This document shows, one piece after another, positions 43,320 to 52,345 of a stretch of 58,926 nt of DNA. The position numbers and the translations under genes are program-made. The stretch is from Bacteroidia bacterium (GTDB lineage Bacteria > Bacteroidota > Bacteroidia > Bacteroidales > Prolixibacteraceae): the NCBI GenBank assembly GCA_026391315.1, contig JAPLDT010000079.1, forward strand, positions 1 to 58,926, read 5' to 3'. Below the pieces are notes generated by a model. The model did no database searches and was not told the origin of the DNA. It was given only the letters and a program-made list of their open reading frames with translations. The stretch's first letter is position 1. Every line of letters begins with the position of its first letter.

Positions 43320-43724
43320 TTAGTATTTAAAAACCAATGTTTGTTTTAGATTTGGGTCTAAACTCAAAGCAACCGGACACGTTTTTGCAGCATGTTCAAT
43401 GAATTGCTTCTGCTTATCCGTATAATTGTTTTTTGGAAAATCAAACTCCACCATGATCTCACTAATTTTACGTGGATTACTAGACATAATCTTTGTAATT
43501 TTTAGTTGAGTACCAACTACATCAAAATTATGAGCATCAGAACTTTGTGCAATTATTGTCATCATACAACTCCCCAGTGCAGTTGCCACCAAATCAGTTG
43601 GCGAAAACTTTTCACCTTTACCTTTATTATCAATGGGTGCGTCAGTTATTAATTCAGTACCTGAGCGTACATGAATAGCTTTTGTCCTCAATTCGCCTAA
43701 ATAAACTGTTTCAACTGTATGCAT
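43320..43724 (-). CDS. OsmC family protein
   Basis: 134 residues, hydroperoxide reductase-like fold. Motifs: GKGEKFSPTDLVATALGSCMMTIIAQ with the first catalytic Cys, and HAAKTCPVALSLDPN with the second. The two-cysteine layout agrees with thiol peroxidase activity against organic hydroperoxides. The first 34 codons and the upstream DNA occur again at 45.7-45.9 kb. Copy 8 of the 3'-end repeat lies downstream. Confidence 0.92.
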   Translation of the reverse strand: MHTVETVYLGELRTKAIHVRSGTELITDAPIDNKGKGEKFSPTDLVATALGSCMMTIIAQSSDAHNFDVVGTQLKITKIMSSNPRKISEIMVEFDFPKNNYTDKQKQFIEHAAKTCPVALSLDPNLKQTLVFKY

Positions 43725-43873
43725 AATATTTTAGTTTATCAAATGATACAAACTGCAAATTTAATATTCTGTGATCGCTTATGAAATTTGGAAACTGTTA
43801 TAAATTAAGTCAAATGATATAAATTGTTCAACCCTTTCGGGGTTCAATTATTCTGCTTCTTAAGGTAAACTGT

Positions 43874-43890
43874 CTCCGCGCCAGCTGGGT
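43874..43890 (-). repeat. 3'-end dispersed repeat, copy 9 (partial)
   Basis: CTCCGCGCCAGCTGGGT keeps only the second half of the core. It lies 40 nt past the end of selO. Confidence 0.5.
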
Positions 43891-43930
43891 ATCGGCCCTA
43901 TTTTTGGGGAGTATTATATTCCTTAATGAA

Positions 43931-45366
43931 TTAAGTGCCACAATAGGTTGCATATTCATTTTCAAAAACCGGAGGTGGCTGAATAGTAAAATGGCTCAAA
44001 TTTTCCTGGTAATGATATGGTTTACTCAACACAATCAGCAATTGTTTTATTAAGTTAAGATTTCCATTTACTGCTGAGTCCAGTGCTTCTTCCACCAAAT
44101 GATTCCGTGGAATAAATGCCGGATTATTTTCTTTCATCCTATTTTTTGCTTGTTCATATCCATAGGAATTGTTGATGGTGTTTTCCATTTATCCAGCCAG
44201 GGTTTAAATTCAGGACCAGCCATGATGCCTTCTCCGGTAACTTTATCATGGGTTAGCGCTAGAAAAGTATTGGTATAATCCAGTTTCAGATTAAGCATCA
44301 ATGCCAGCAGTTCATCCACCAACAAATATAGCTCCGGCGCTTTTTTTTCAATGCCTAATTTTAAAAGCATCATTTCATAATATTTTTCAACCCAAATGTT
44401 ATCAAATTGATCTATGCAGGCTTGTGCTAATTGCAATGCAGTTGAAGGTTCAGGATGTATAACAGGCAACAAGGCTTCGGCCAATCTGGCAATATTCCAT
44501 TTGATCACGTTGGGTTGGTTTCCAAAGGCATATCGCCCGGTTGTGTCTATTGAGCTATAAACAGTATCAGGGTGATAGGCGTTCATGAAAGCACATGGGC
44601 CATAATCAAATGTTTCGCCGCTGATGGATACATTATCCGTATTCATTACACCGTGAATAAAACCAACACGCATCCAATTCACTACCAAATCAATTTGATC
44701 GGTCATCACTTTTTTAAGTAAACTTAGTGCCGGACTCTCCTCGTGTTTAATTTCAGGATACAAGCGATTGATGGTATAATCGTTGAGGGCCCGTAAATCT
44801 TCGGTTGTTCCTGAATGCCTTGCATATTCAAAAGTTCCTATTCTGATATGACTCTTCATGATTCTTGCTAAAACAGCTCCATCATGTTCCTTTTCGCGTT
44901 GAACCAATTCTCCTGTTTTTGCCACCAGCAAACTCCTGGAAGTAGGTATATTCAGGTGTTGCATTGCCTCACTTATCAGATACTCTCTTAGCATTGCTTT
45001 TAAAGTAGCCTTTCCATCTCCACCCCTTGAATAGAAAGTTCTTCCGCTTCCCTTGAGTTGAATGTCAAATCGTTGGTTTAAAGATGTGATATATTCACCC
45101 ATCACAATGGCTCTTCCATCTCCCAAATTTGTAAAATTTCCGAATTGGTGACCTGCATAAGCCTGGGCAAAAGAAGAAGTTTTGCCATCGGGTTCATTTC
45201 CCAATAAAAAAGAAATAAGATCCTGTTGATTTGTAAATGGAATATTAAGTTCTTCCAACAATGCCTCATTAAGCAGCACTGTTTCAGGTTTGCTGAATGA
45301 AGAAGGTTTTACAAGTTGATAAAACTTGCCCGGAAGGGATAAATAAGAATATTCCAGGTTAAGCAT
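43931..45366 (-). pseudogene. selO: Protein adenylyltransferase SelO, frameshifted
   Basis: SelO is a pseudokinase-fold enzyme that transfers AMP to proteins. The first frame (45366 to about 44185) has SSFAQAYAGHQFGNFTNLGDGRA, DIQLKGSGRTFYSRGGDGKA, SRSLLVAKTGE and HGVMNTDNVSISGETFDYGPCAF (catalytic region). The second (about 44185-43931) gives MKENNPAFIPRNHLVEEALD and ends in EYATYCGT, the family C-terminus. The join lies in a run of four A's (minus strand; 44181-44184) where five would restore TGG-AAA-AAC and a full length of 478 residues. The start overlaps the DUF2237 stop by 8 nt. A homopolymer error is possible. Confidence 0.85.
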
Positions 45367-45724
45367 TGGTCTTTTCTGCGTGAATGATAAGGTCATTTAT
45401 ATTAACGTATTTCAATGCGCTTTCATCGGTTGCCTCTAATACCACTTTTGGGGCAAAACCTGCTTCAAAAGCTTCTTTCCATCTTAATGCACACAAGCAC
45501 CATTTATCACCGGGTTGTAATCCCGGAAAACTATATTCAGGCTGGGGTGTTGTTAAGTCGTTTCCTTTACTTTTTGAATATTGAAGAAATTCTGATGTAA
45601 CAATGACACAGACGACATGTTTTCCATCATCTTCTTCATTTGTTCTGCAAAATCCGTCCCTGTAAAATCCGGTTATTGGTTTTGTGCAGCACGATTTTAA
45701 TGGTTCTCCAAATATATTTTTCAT
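45359..45724 (-). CDS. DUF2237 family protein
   Basis: 121 residues. The family is recognised by GEPLKSCCTKPITGFYRDGFCRTNEEDDGKHVVC (residues about 6-39), the conserved SKGNDLTTPQPEYSFPGLQPGDKWCLCALRWKEA and the DESALKYV end. Function is unknown. It is translationally coupled to selO (8-nt overlap). The osmC fragment lies just upstream, so the DUF2237-selO pair is flanked by osmC-derived DNA on both sides. Confidence 0.9.
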   Translation of the reverse strand: MKNIFGEPLKSCCTKPITGFYRDGFCRTNEEDDGKHVVCVIVTSEFLQYSKSKGNDLTTPQPEYSFPGLQPGDKWCLCALRWKEAFEAGFAPKVVLEATDESALKYVNINDLIIHAEKTNA

Positions 45725-45727
45725 TTT

Positions 45728-45862
45728 TTAATCTGTTATTGTGTAATTTGAAGTTCCATCTGTGTTATCAATGGGTGCGTCAGTGATTAACTCAGTACCT
45801 GAGCGTGCATGAATGGCTTTTGTTCTCAATTCGCCTAAATAGACTGCTTCAACTGTATACAT
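45728..45862 (-). pseudogene. osmC 5' fragment
   Basis: 44 codons from the ATG at 45862: MYTVEAVYLGELRTKAIHAR then SGTELITDAPIDN match the start of the osmC gene at 43.7 kb; after that the frame reads NTDGTSNYTITD and stops. The upstream DNA also matches that of osmC (GATACAAACTG, AAATTTAATATTC). It is the remainder of a duplication of the osmC 5' region. Confidence 0.8.
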
Positions 45863-46044
45863 CAACTTTTAATTTATTGAATGATACAAACTGGAAATTT
45901 AATATTCAGTAATTGCCTGTGAAATGAAAGATGGGGAAAAGCAACGAACTGATATTAAATAGCAAAATATTGGCAGCTTGCTTAAATGTTAAACGAATTT
46001 TTATTGCTCAGGATTCGTTTTTGGAAAAAAATGGAGTTTCTCTT

Positions 46045-46078
46045 GCTGGTGCGGATTGCAAACCCCGCACCAGTTAGC
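46045..46078 (-). repeat. 3'-end dispersed repeat, copy 10, hairpin form
   Basis: GCTGGTGCGG, ATTGCAAAC, then CCGCACCAG: a near-perfect hairpin made from the core and its complement. It lies 25 nt past the thioesterase stop. Confidence 0.8.
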
Positions 46079-46102
46079 TTACCTTACTCCAAGACAACTT
46101 CA

Positions 46103-46513
46103 TCAAAATTTTCCGGTTCTTTCAAGCATACCCGTAAACTCCTCCGGCGCTCTTCTTGGCTTTCCGGTTGCCGCGTCCATAAATCCAAGCGTGACCTCCC
46201 CTTCGTTGATCAATTCCATCTTCTCGTTGTAAATTTCAGAAATTATCCTGAATTTTACTTTGGGTATCTCTTTGATGATGGTCCTAATTGTTAGAAGTTC
46301 GTCGTAGTTGGCCGGCTTGTGGTAAACAGCGGTTAGCAACCTTACAGGAAGGATAATACCACTTTCTTCAACCTCTTTGTATGATTTCCAGATCGTTCTG
46401 ATCATATCCGTTCTTCCAATCTCATACAACCGGGGATAATTCCCGTAATACATAATCCCCATGCGATCCGTATCTGCATAACATACACGGTAAGGGGTTT
46501 CGTAACTGATCAT
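46103..46513 (-). CDS. Acyl-CoA thioesterase (4HBT/YbgC-like)
   Basis: 136 residues with the hot-dog thioesterase motif YRVCYADTDRMGIMYYGNYPRLYEIGR (residues about 8-34), where the Asp in YADTDRMG is catalytic. The rest (LLTIRTIIKEIPKVKFRIIS, EGEVTLGFMD) matches the YbgC/FadM type. Substrates are probably short or medium acyl-CoA esters. Monocistronic, between the osmC fragment and a toxin-antitoxin-like pair. Confidence 0.9.
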   Translation of the reverse strand: MISYETPYRVCYADTDRMGIMYYGNYPRLYEIGRTDMIRTIWKSYKEVEESGIILPVRLLTAVYHKPANYDELLTIRTIIKEIPKVKFRIISEIYNEKMELINEGEVTLGFMDAATGKPRRAPEEFTGMLERTGKF

Positions 46514-46669
46514 ATTCTTGCGTTAATATTCAACATACAATAATAAGCAGTTTATATTTATTCCCCTATTATAATTTCGCTGAAAATTGGTCATTCATAA
46601 ATAGCCGGAAAGACCGGGATTTCGTTTTATCGTTTTTTTGTGGTAACTTATGGTTGACAAACCAATTTA

Positions 46670-46701
46670 TTTGTCTATTCCGGAAATTTTGTATTAATTT
46701 G
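46670..46701 (+). promoter_or_regulatory. Bacteroidota-type promoter of the toxin-antitoxin-like pair
   Basis: TTTG (46670-46673), a 20-nt spacer and TTAATTTG (46694-46701), one mismatch from TTTG-N20-TAnnTTTG. Transcription would start near 46708, giving a leader of only a few bases before the GTG at 46716. Confidence 0.55.
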
Positions 46702-46715
46702 CAATTAACTTATAA

Positions 46716-47198
46716 GTGAAGTACAAAATCGAAATTGAACTCTTTGAGGAACATCATTCTGTAACCTTTTATACACTTAGGTTTCAGGATGAAGCGACAG
46801 AAGTCGACAAATTTCTTGATCAATTTCCTGAAGGATGTGAATACGATGAAGATATTGATATCATTATCAAGTGGATTGAACAGATTGGCGAACGAGGAGC
46901 GCTTGAACGTTATTTTCGAACAGAAGGAAAAATAGTTGATCGTGTCTGTGCAATACCTATTGAGACTGCTTCCTTACGGTTGTATGTCATCCGATTAACA
47001 GAAAATATTGTCATTTTGGGGAATGGAGGTATAAAAAATTCTGTCACATACAACGAAGACCCGGTTCTTAGTGCTTGCGTAATGTTATTGCAGGAAGTCG
47101 ACTATCACATCAGAACAAGAATAAATAAAGGACAAATAAGTATCTATCAAAAGAAATTATTTGGAAACCTGACATTTCAACTGAAAATAGATCTATGA
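46716..47198 (+). CDS. Putative toxin partner of an XRE antitoxin
   Basis: 160 residues, no confident family. The central part resembles HigB/Gp49-like toxins: GALERYFRTEGKIVDRVCAI, then SLRLYVIRLTENIVILGNGGIK. These toxins have an analogous strand followed by G-x-x-K. The N-terminal extension (FYTLRFQDEATEVDKFLDQF) and the C-terminal helix are additional. It starts with GTG just after a good promoter and overlaps an XRE antitoxin-like gene by 4 nt (ATGA), the toxin-first order known from HigBA. The call is by context plus weak similarity. Confidence 0.6.
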   Translation: MKYKIEIELFEEHHSVTFYTLRFQDEATEVDKFLDQFPEGCEYDEDIDIIIKWIEQIGERGALERYFRTEGKIVDRVCAIPIETASLRLYVIRLTENIVILGNGGIKNSVTYNEDPVLSACVMLLQEVDYHIRTRINKGQISIYQKKLFGNLTFQLKIDL

Positions 47199-47539
47199 TA
47201 AAGAATAAAAGGCTGGAAGAGCGAAGAAAGAGCATATCAAAGGATATTGACATTTCAGTCAGGCAATCTTTCGATATTGTGGATCGGATCCACGAAATCC
47301 TGGCAAAACAAGGCAAAGAGCAAAAGGACTTGGCGCGTCTGTTGGGGAAGAACGAGAGTGAGATCAGCAAATGGATGTCCGGTACGCATAACTTTACCAT
47401 TAACACGTTGGCTAAAATTCAAGCGGTGCTTGGGGAATCTATTATTCAAGTAACCAAAGAGAAGCAATTGGACAAACCTATAACCTGTAGAAGTTTGCCA
47501 ATCCCCTCCACAATTTATCCGGCCAGCCAAAACCTTTAA
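47195..47539 (+). CDS. XRE-family antitoxin-like transcriptional regulator
   Basis: 114 residues. An N-terminal helix (KNKRLEERRKSISKDIDISV) is followed by a Cro/CI helix-turn-helix: EILAKQGKEQKDLARLLGKN, then ESEISKWMSGTHNFTINTLAKIQAVLG by position 48-75. The tail is short. It is coupled to the upstream gene by a 4-nt overlap and would autoregulate the pair. Copy 11 of the 3'-end repeat begins directly after its stop. Confidence 0.8.
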   Translation: MIKNKRLEERRKSISKDIDISVRQSFDIVDRIHEILAKQGKEQKDLARLLGKNESEISKWMSGTHNFTINTLAKIQAVLGESIIQVTKEKQLDKPITCRSLPIPSTIYPASQNL

Positions 47540-47540
47540 A

Positions 47541-47563
47541 TACAAATCCGCACCAGCACAGGT
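47541..47563 (-). repeat. 3'-end dispersed repeat, copy 11
   Basis: TACAAATCCGCACCAGCACAGGT, quoted here as TACAAATCC plus GCACCAGCACAGGT. It lies 1 nt past the XRE stop. ACCT upstream (47533-47536) can pair with AGGT (47560-47563). In contrast to other copies its sense is opposite to that of the adjacent gene. Confidence 0.75.
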
Positions 47564-47739
47564 CGACAACCATTTAAATTGAGTTGTTTGGCCGGAGATA
47601 CCCTTCAAATACTGATGGGCAACATAATTCATGTTTTGCTATTGCATTTTTATTTATTTTTAGGTTCTCTGATCTTAACCGGACAGGGCATCTTGTTTGA
47701 ATGTATTCATATTTAATTATTTACCTCAAAGAATATAAA

Positions 47740-50700
47740 ATGGAAAAGAATTGCATGCGCATCCTGACGATCATCTTTTTTGTTTCTCTTCTCCCGGCAT
47801 TATCCTTCGGGATCGATCCAAAAGACACAAGAATGCTTTCCCAACCGGCTATCAGCCAAAATCATATCGCCTTCATTTATGCCGAGGACCTTTGGATCGC
47901 CAATTTGGATGGCTCCGATCCCAAAAGGCTGACAGTGGATGAAGGGATCGAATCGGACCCCTGCTTTTCCCCCGACGGGAAATTAATCGCATTCAGCGCC
48001 CAGTACGATGGCAATACCGATGTATATGTTATTCCTGCCGAAGGCGGAATACCCAAAAGGCTTACCTGGCACCCCGGAAATGATCTGGTAAGGGGATTCA
48101 CCCCTGATGGGAAAAGTGTTCTGTTTGCTTCGCAGCGGTCCACTTTTTCGGGCAGATACTTTCAGTTTTTCACCGTCAGTCTGACGGGTGGATTTCCTGA
48201 AAAACTGGATATTCCGAATGGCTGGTTTGCATCTTACTCGCCCAACGGGAAACAGCTGGCCTATACGCCGCTGGTACCGGTATATCAGCAATGGAAACAT
48301 TACCGGGGAGGAACGATCTCAAGAATCTGGCTTTACACTTTTGCCGACCATTCCGTGACTGCCATTCCACAGCCGCAGGGAGGCTGCAACGATGCCGATC
48401 CAATGTGGGTTTCCGGAAAGGTCTATTTTACCAGCGACAGGAACGGGGAGTTTAATCTGTTTTCCTTCGACCAGTCCACCAAGGAGGTAAAGCAATTAAC
48501 CACCTTCCGTGATTTTCCAATATTAAAAGCCTCTGCTGGAAACGGGAAGATCGTTTTCGAGCAGGAAGGATACCTGCACACTTTTGACACGGCATCCAAT
48601 TCAGAGCAAAAATTGACCGTGGGTATTGCAGCTGATTTGCTTGAACTCCGCCCGAGGTATGCCCAGGGAAACAATTATATACGTTGGATGGACATCTCTC
48701 CATCCGGATCCAGGGTAGTTATGGATTACAGGGGCGACATCATTACCCTACCGGCTGAAAAGGGTGATCCAAGAAATCTTACCAACTCAACCGGCGCACA
48801 TGAAAAATATCCCTCCTGGTCGCCGGATGGGAAATCAATTGCCTGGTTTTCGGATGCCTCCGGAGAGTACAAAATGCAAATTCAATCCCAGGATGGAAAG
48901 GGTGAAGTGAAATCATACAAGCTTCCGGGTACGGGATTCTATGCCTATGCCAAATGGTCGCCCGACAGTAAAAAAATCTCTTTCACCGACAATGGCAGGA
49001 ACCTTTATATTCTGGATGTCGAATCAGGCGTTGTGAAAAAGGTCGATTCAGACGAACTTTACGCCCCAGGGCAATTCAGGCAAATGTTCGGTGACTGGTC
49101 GTCGGATTCGAGATGGATTCTTTACACAAAAATGGCCAAAACCTATTTCAGGGTCGTCTATCTCTACTCGCTCGACCAGCAAAAGTCATTCCCGGTTACG
49201 GACGGCATGTGTGATGCATCGGATCCGGTGTTTGATCCCAACGGGGAGAATATCTATTTCTTCGCTTCAACAGACGCGGGTCCTGTGGTGAACTGGTTCG
49301 ACCTTTCGAACCAGGATATGAAGATGACCAATTCGATCTGGCTGGCAACGCTCAGAAAAGATATCGTTTCACCTTTCACCAAAGAAAGTGATGAAGAGAC
49401 AGTGAAGAAAGAGGCTAAAGACTCTGTCAAACAGGCTGATAAAAACGTGAAGGATGTCAAATCCACGAAAACCGTAGCAGAAAAACCAAAGCTGCTGAAG
49501 ATTGACACGGAGGGTATAACGGATCGCACCATCAACCTGCCGGTGAGGGCTGGTGACTATTATGAACTTAACGTAGGGGCAACCGGCGAGATCTTTTACA
49601 TTGCCAGGACTTCTGGCACTTCGGCTTCACCCATGCTTCACAAGTTTGACCTGAAGGAGCGTAAAGACAGCGAAGTGATGGAGGTCAACGGTTACGGGAT
49701 CTCTGCAGACCGTAAAAAGATGTTCTATGTAAAAGGTCCGGTTTATGGCATTACAGGAACGGGTAAGAAACCTGAAGCGGGCAAAGGGATTTTGAATACT
49801 TCAGCGCTTTCGGTTAAAATAGATCCGCTGGCAGAATGGCCTGAGATCTTTGATGAGGCATGGAGAGTGAACCGCGACTATTTTTATGATCCCGGCATGC
49901 ATGGGGTAGACTGGCCTGCCATGAAAGCAAAATATGAGAAGTTTCTCCCGGATCTTGCCTGCAGAAGCGACCTTAACAGGATTATCCAGTGGATGTGCAG
50001 TGAACTGGGAGTTGGCCATCACCGCTTACAAGGGGGAGGGGACCGTCTGTACAATCCCAAAAGTGTCGGAGTCGGATTACTCGGGGCGGATTATAAGATA
50101 TCAGGAAACAGATATCAGATTACTAAAATTTACGGCGGGCTAAACTGGAACCCCGATCTTAGATCTCCTTTAACCGAGCCGGGCCTGAACATTAACCCGG
50201 GAGCCTACATCCTTGCCGTCAACGGGCAAGATGTTACCGCCGATAAAAACTTATTCAGTTTCTTCGAAAATACCAATGACAAAATTGTGGAATTGACCAT
50301 CAGTGATCAGCCTGATTACAAAGGTTCGCGTACCGTAAAAGTGGTGCCGATTGGCAATGAATTTTCATTAAGGAACCGTGACTGGGTGGAAGGGAACCTT
50401 AAAAAGGTAACCGAGGCGACAAATGGTCAGGTTGCCTATGTTTATGTGCCCAATACATCCGGAGCTGGACACGAATATTTTAAAAGGTATTTTTTCCCGC
50501 AGGCAAACAGAAAAGCAGTAATCGTGGATGAACGGTTCAATGGCGGCGGCTCCCTGGCGGATTATTATATCGATATTCTTCGACGCCCGCTACAGGCCAA
50601 CTGGAACATGAGATATGGATCGGACCTCAAATCACCGAGCGCATCCATCCAGGGGCCCAAAGTGATGATCATTGATGAAACTGCGGGTTCGGGTGGAGAT

Positions 50701-51030
50701 TTCCTACCGTGGATGTTCAGAAAATTCAACGTTGGCACCCTCGTTGGGAAACGAACCTGGGGAGGCCTGGTAGGCATACTGGGATTCCCTGAATTCCTCG
50801 ACGGAGGATCGGTTACCGCTCCAAATCTTGCCATCTGGACCAAAGATGGATTTGTGGTAGAGAATGTCGGTGTAGCGCCTGATATTGAGGTGGAACAATG
50901 GCCGGCAGATGTGATAGCAGGAAAGGACCTGCAACTGGAGAAGGCGATAGAAGTTGCCCTGCAAGAGTTAGCCAAACATCCCGTCGAGGAGCCCGTAAGG
51001 CCGGCGTACCCGACTAAAATGAAAAAATGA
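47740..51030 (+). CDS. Tricorn-like S41 protease
   Basis: About 1096 residues, exported (signal MRILTIIFFVSLLPALSFG close to the start). The N-terminal 550 are two TolB/WD40-like beta-propellers with repeats such as DPCFSPDGKLIAFSAQYDGN and YPSWSPDGKSIAWFSDASGE. A Lys/Glu-rich linker follows (about 560-590), then the tricorn C1 domain, a PDZ-like segment and the S41 peptidase. The catalytic Ser is in IDETAGSGGDFLPW and an upstream core block is in ELGVGHHRLQ. The ATG at 47740 is preferred over the upstream one at 47701, which gives a poor signal sequence. It probably degrades peptides in the periplasm. Confidence 0.92.
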   Translation: MEKNCMRILTIIFFVSLLPALSFGIDPKDTRMLSQPAISQNHIAFIYAEDLWIANLDGSDPKRLTVDEGIESDPCFSPDGKLIAFSAQYDGNTDVYVIPAEGGIPKRLTWHPGNDLVRGFTPDGKSVLFASQRSTFSGRYFQFFTVSLTGGFPEKLDIPNGWFASYSPNGKQLAYTPLVPVYQQWKHYRGGTISRIWLYTFADHSVTAIPQPQGGCNDADPMWVSGKVYFTSDRNGEFNLFSFDQSTKEVKQLTTFRDFPILKASAGNGKIVFEQEGYLHTFDTASNSEQKLTVGIAADLLELRPRYAQGNNYIRWMDISPSGSRVVMDYRGDIITLPAEKGDPRNLTNSTGAHEKYPSWSPDGKSIAWFSDASGEYKMQIQSQDGKGEVKSYKLPGTGFYAYAKWSPDSKKISFTDNGRNLYILDVESGVVKKVDSDELYAPGQFRQMFGDWSSDSRWILYTKMAKTYFRVVYLYSLDQQKSFPVTDGMCDASDPVFDPNGENIYFFASTDAGPVVNWFDLSNQDMKMTNSIWLATLRKDIVSPFTKESDEETVKKEAKDSVKQADKNVKDVKSTKTVAEKPKLLKIDTEGITDRTINLPVRAGDYYELNVGATGEIFYIARTSGTSASPMLHKFDLKERKDSEVMEVNGYGISADRKKMFYVKGPVYGITGTGKKPEAGKGILNTSALSVKIDPLAEWPEIFDEAWRVNRDYFYDPGMHGVDWPAMKAKYEKFLPDLACRSDLNRIIQWMCSELGVGHHRLQGGGDRLYNPKSVGVGLLGADYKISGNRYQITKIYGGLNWNPDLRSPLTEPGLNINPGAYILAVNGQDVTADKNLFSFFENTNDKIVELTISDQPDYKGSRTVKVVPIGNEFSLRNRDWVEGNLKKVTEATNGQVAYVYVPNTSGAGHEYFKRYFFPQANRKAVIVDERFNGGGSLADYYIDILRRPLQANWNMRYGSDLKSPSASIQGPKVMIIDETAGSGGDFLPWMFRKFNVGTLVGKRTWGGLVGILGFPEFLDGGSVTAPNLAIWTKDGFVVENVGVAPDIEVEQWPADVIAGKDLQLEKAIEVALQELAKHPVEEPVRPAYPTKMKK

Positions 51031-51068
51031 TGTCTGAATCAGAATTTACAGAATTAGCAGAATTTAGA
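51031..51068. repeat. CAGAATT array behind the tricorn-like gene
   Basis: TGTCTGAATCAGAATTTACAGAATTAGCAGAATTTAG by position; words CAGAATT at 10-13-nt pitch. The first 17 bases match the start of the array at 38242. Confidence 0.75.
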
Positions 51069-51070
51069 AG

Positions 51071-51162
51071 ATTGAAGGGGTTTGGGATGAGGGTGGAGTT
51101 TGGTATTTTGGATTGGAGTGAGTTTTAATGCAGGTTGATTGTACTGAAATTGATCAGCAGGG
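51071..51162 (-). pseudogene. GxxExxY C-terminal relic
   Basis: Minus-strand translation gives LLINFSTINL followed by a stop and NSLQSKIPNSTL, aligning with LLINFGAISLQYRLIFNSKYQTL of the 39.1-kb gene. It adjoins a CAGAATT array, as do the other relics, so it is the remainder of a further element. Confidence 0.6.
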
Positions 51163-51190
51163 AAATTGAATATCTGCACCAGCCGGGTTA
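51162..51190 (-). repeat. 3'-end dispersed repeat, copy 12
   Basis: GAAATTGAATATCTGCACCA then GCCGGGTTA, diverged in the centre. It lies 6 nt past the stop of the nitrilase gene in the usual sense. Confidence 0.55.
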
Positions 51191-51196
51191 TTATCG

Positions 51197-52273
51197 CTAC
51201 CTATTTTCTCTGATAAATTTTTCCCCTAAGCCGTTATTCCGGATGAAAATTGTATCTGCCTCAGGCGATATTAACAAATGATATTTATTTGGTCTTCTGT
51301 ACGCATTTCCAAAAATTGTTTTTTTCCTATGAGCACGAATTTTTTTCATATCGAACGGGACGATGAAAATTCCCTCTTTTTCATTTGCTACAAAAACTTT
51401 GTCGCCATTAGAATCAAAAGCACATGATTGACCATTCTGAAAAGGTTTCGGATAGTTAGCCATTGCAACTCCAACTGCATTTTCAAATGCGCGTGTTTGA
51501 AATTGGTTAATCCGTTTTTCATCTAATTGGCATGCATTAGGTGTAAGAATCAATTCGGCTCCTTTTAGCATTAATATCCTGGCGCTCTCGGGGAGTTCTC
51601 TGTCATAACAAATCATAATTCCTATTTTAACTCTCTCTCCTCTTATTGGCAGCTCACAAACATAAAAATCATCACCAGGAGTACAATTTGATTCCATTAA
51701 TGCAAAATCGCATGTATGCACTTTTGCATAGGTCATTAAGATATTGCCCTTTGAATCAATAACAGAAGATACATTTCGGGGAAGTCCATTCCATTTTTCA
51801 AGATAAGTAATTACTATTGCCATATTCAGTTCGATTGCAAGATGTTGAAAATGAATAATAAATTCACTTCTGGAATCAACAGCTTTAGCTTTCCAGTCTT
51901 CGAAACTCAAAAGGCAATTTTTTGACGAATGACTATTTCCAGGCATATAAAATTCTGAATATCCTATACTCCACATCTCAGGGAAGAGTACAATATCTGC
52001 ACCTAAAGATTTTGCTTTTCTGCAATAGTCATCACCCTTTTTTAGATTTGCCTCAACATTTGCTCCATAAGGATTGATCTGGAGAAGAGCCACTTTAATG
52101 ATACTGTCTGAAGAACCAGAATTCCCTTCATTCTTTAAGTCCGTTGGAACATTTGAACACCCAATTAAGGTATGTATAAGTGCAATTAAGAAAAAAGGCA
52201 AAGAATTTCTTACACTAAAGAATTTTTTGTTTCGCTTAAGGTTCATTGTGATCATATTTTTGGTTCGATACAT
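51197..52273 (-). CDS. Carbon-nitrogen hydrolase (nitrilase superfamily) lipoprotein
   Basis: 358 residues. A lipobox (LIALIHTLIGCS) predicts a lipoprotein. The catalytic triad of the superfamily is visible: Glu in ADIVLFPEMWSIG, Lys in LMTYAKVHTCDF and Cys in IGIMICYDRELPESARIL. AFENAVGVAMANYPKP is a further conserved block. It hydrolyses amide or nitrile bonds; the substrate is unknown. The true start may be one of several close Met codons (51197 stop; starts at 52273, 52255 or 52246). Confidence 0.88.
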   Translation of the reverse strand: MYRTKNMITMNLKRNKKFFSVRNSLPFFLIALIHTLIGCSNVPTDLKNEGNSGSSDSIIKVALLQINPYGANVEANLKKGDDYCRKAKSLGADIVLFPEMWSIGYSEFYMPGNSHSSKNCLLSFEDWKAKAVDSRSEFIIHFQHLAIELNMAIVITYLEKWNGLPRNVSSVIDSKGNILMTYAKVHTCDFALMESNCTPGDDFYVCELPIRGERVKIGIMICYDRELPESARILMLKGAELILTPNACQLDEKRINQFQTRAFENAVGVAMANYPKPFQNGQSCAFDSNGDKVFVANEKEGIFIVPFDMKKIRAHRKKTIFGNAYRRPNKYHLLISPEADTIFIRNNGLGEKFIRENR

Positions 52274-52345
52274 GGATCGCGAGGGTATGAAGATAACAAG
52301 GAGATATTTTGATTGAATTATAGTCTCTTCTCATTTTCTTTTGAA

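Noticed and set aside
45986-46294. 102-residue plus-strand ORF
   Set aside because: Mostly antisense to the thioesterase gene and crosses a 3'-end repeat copy.
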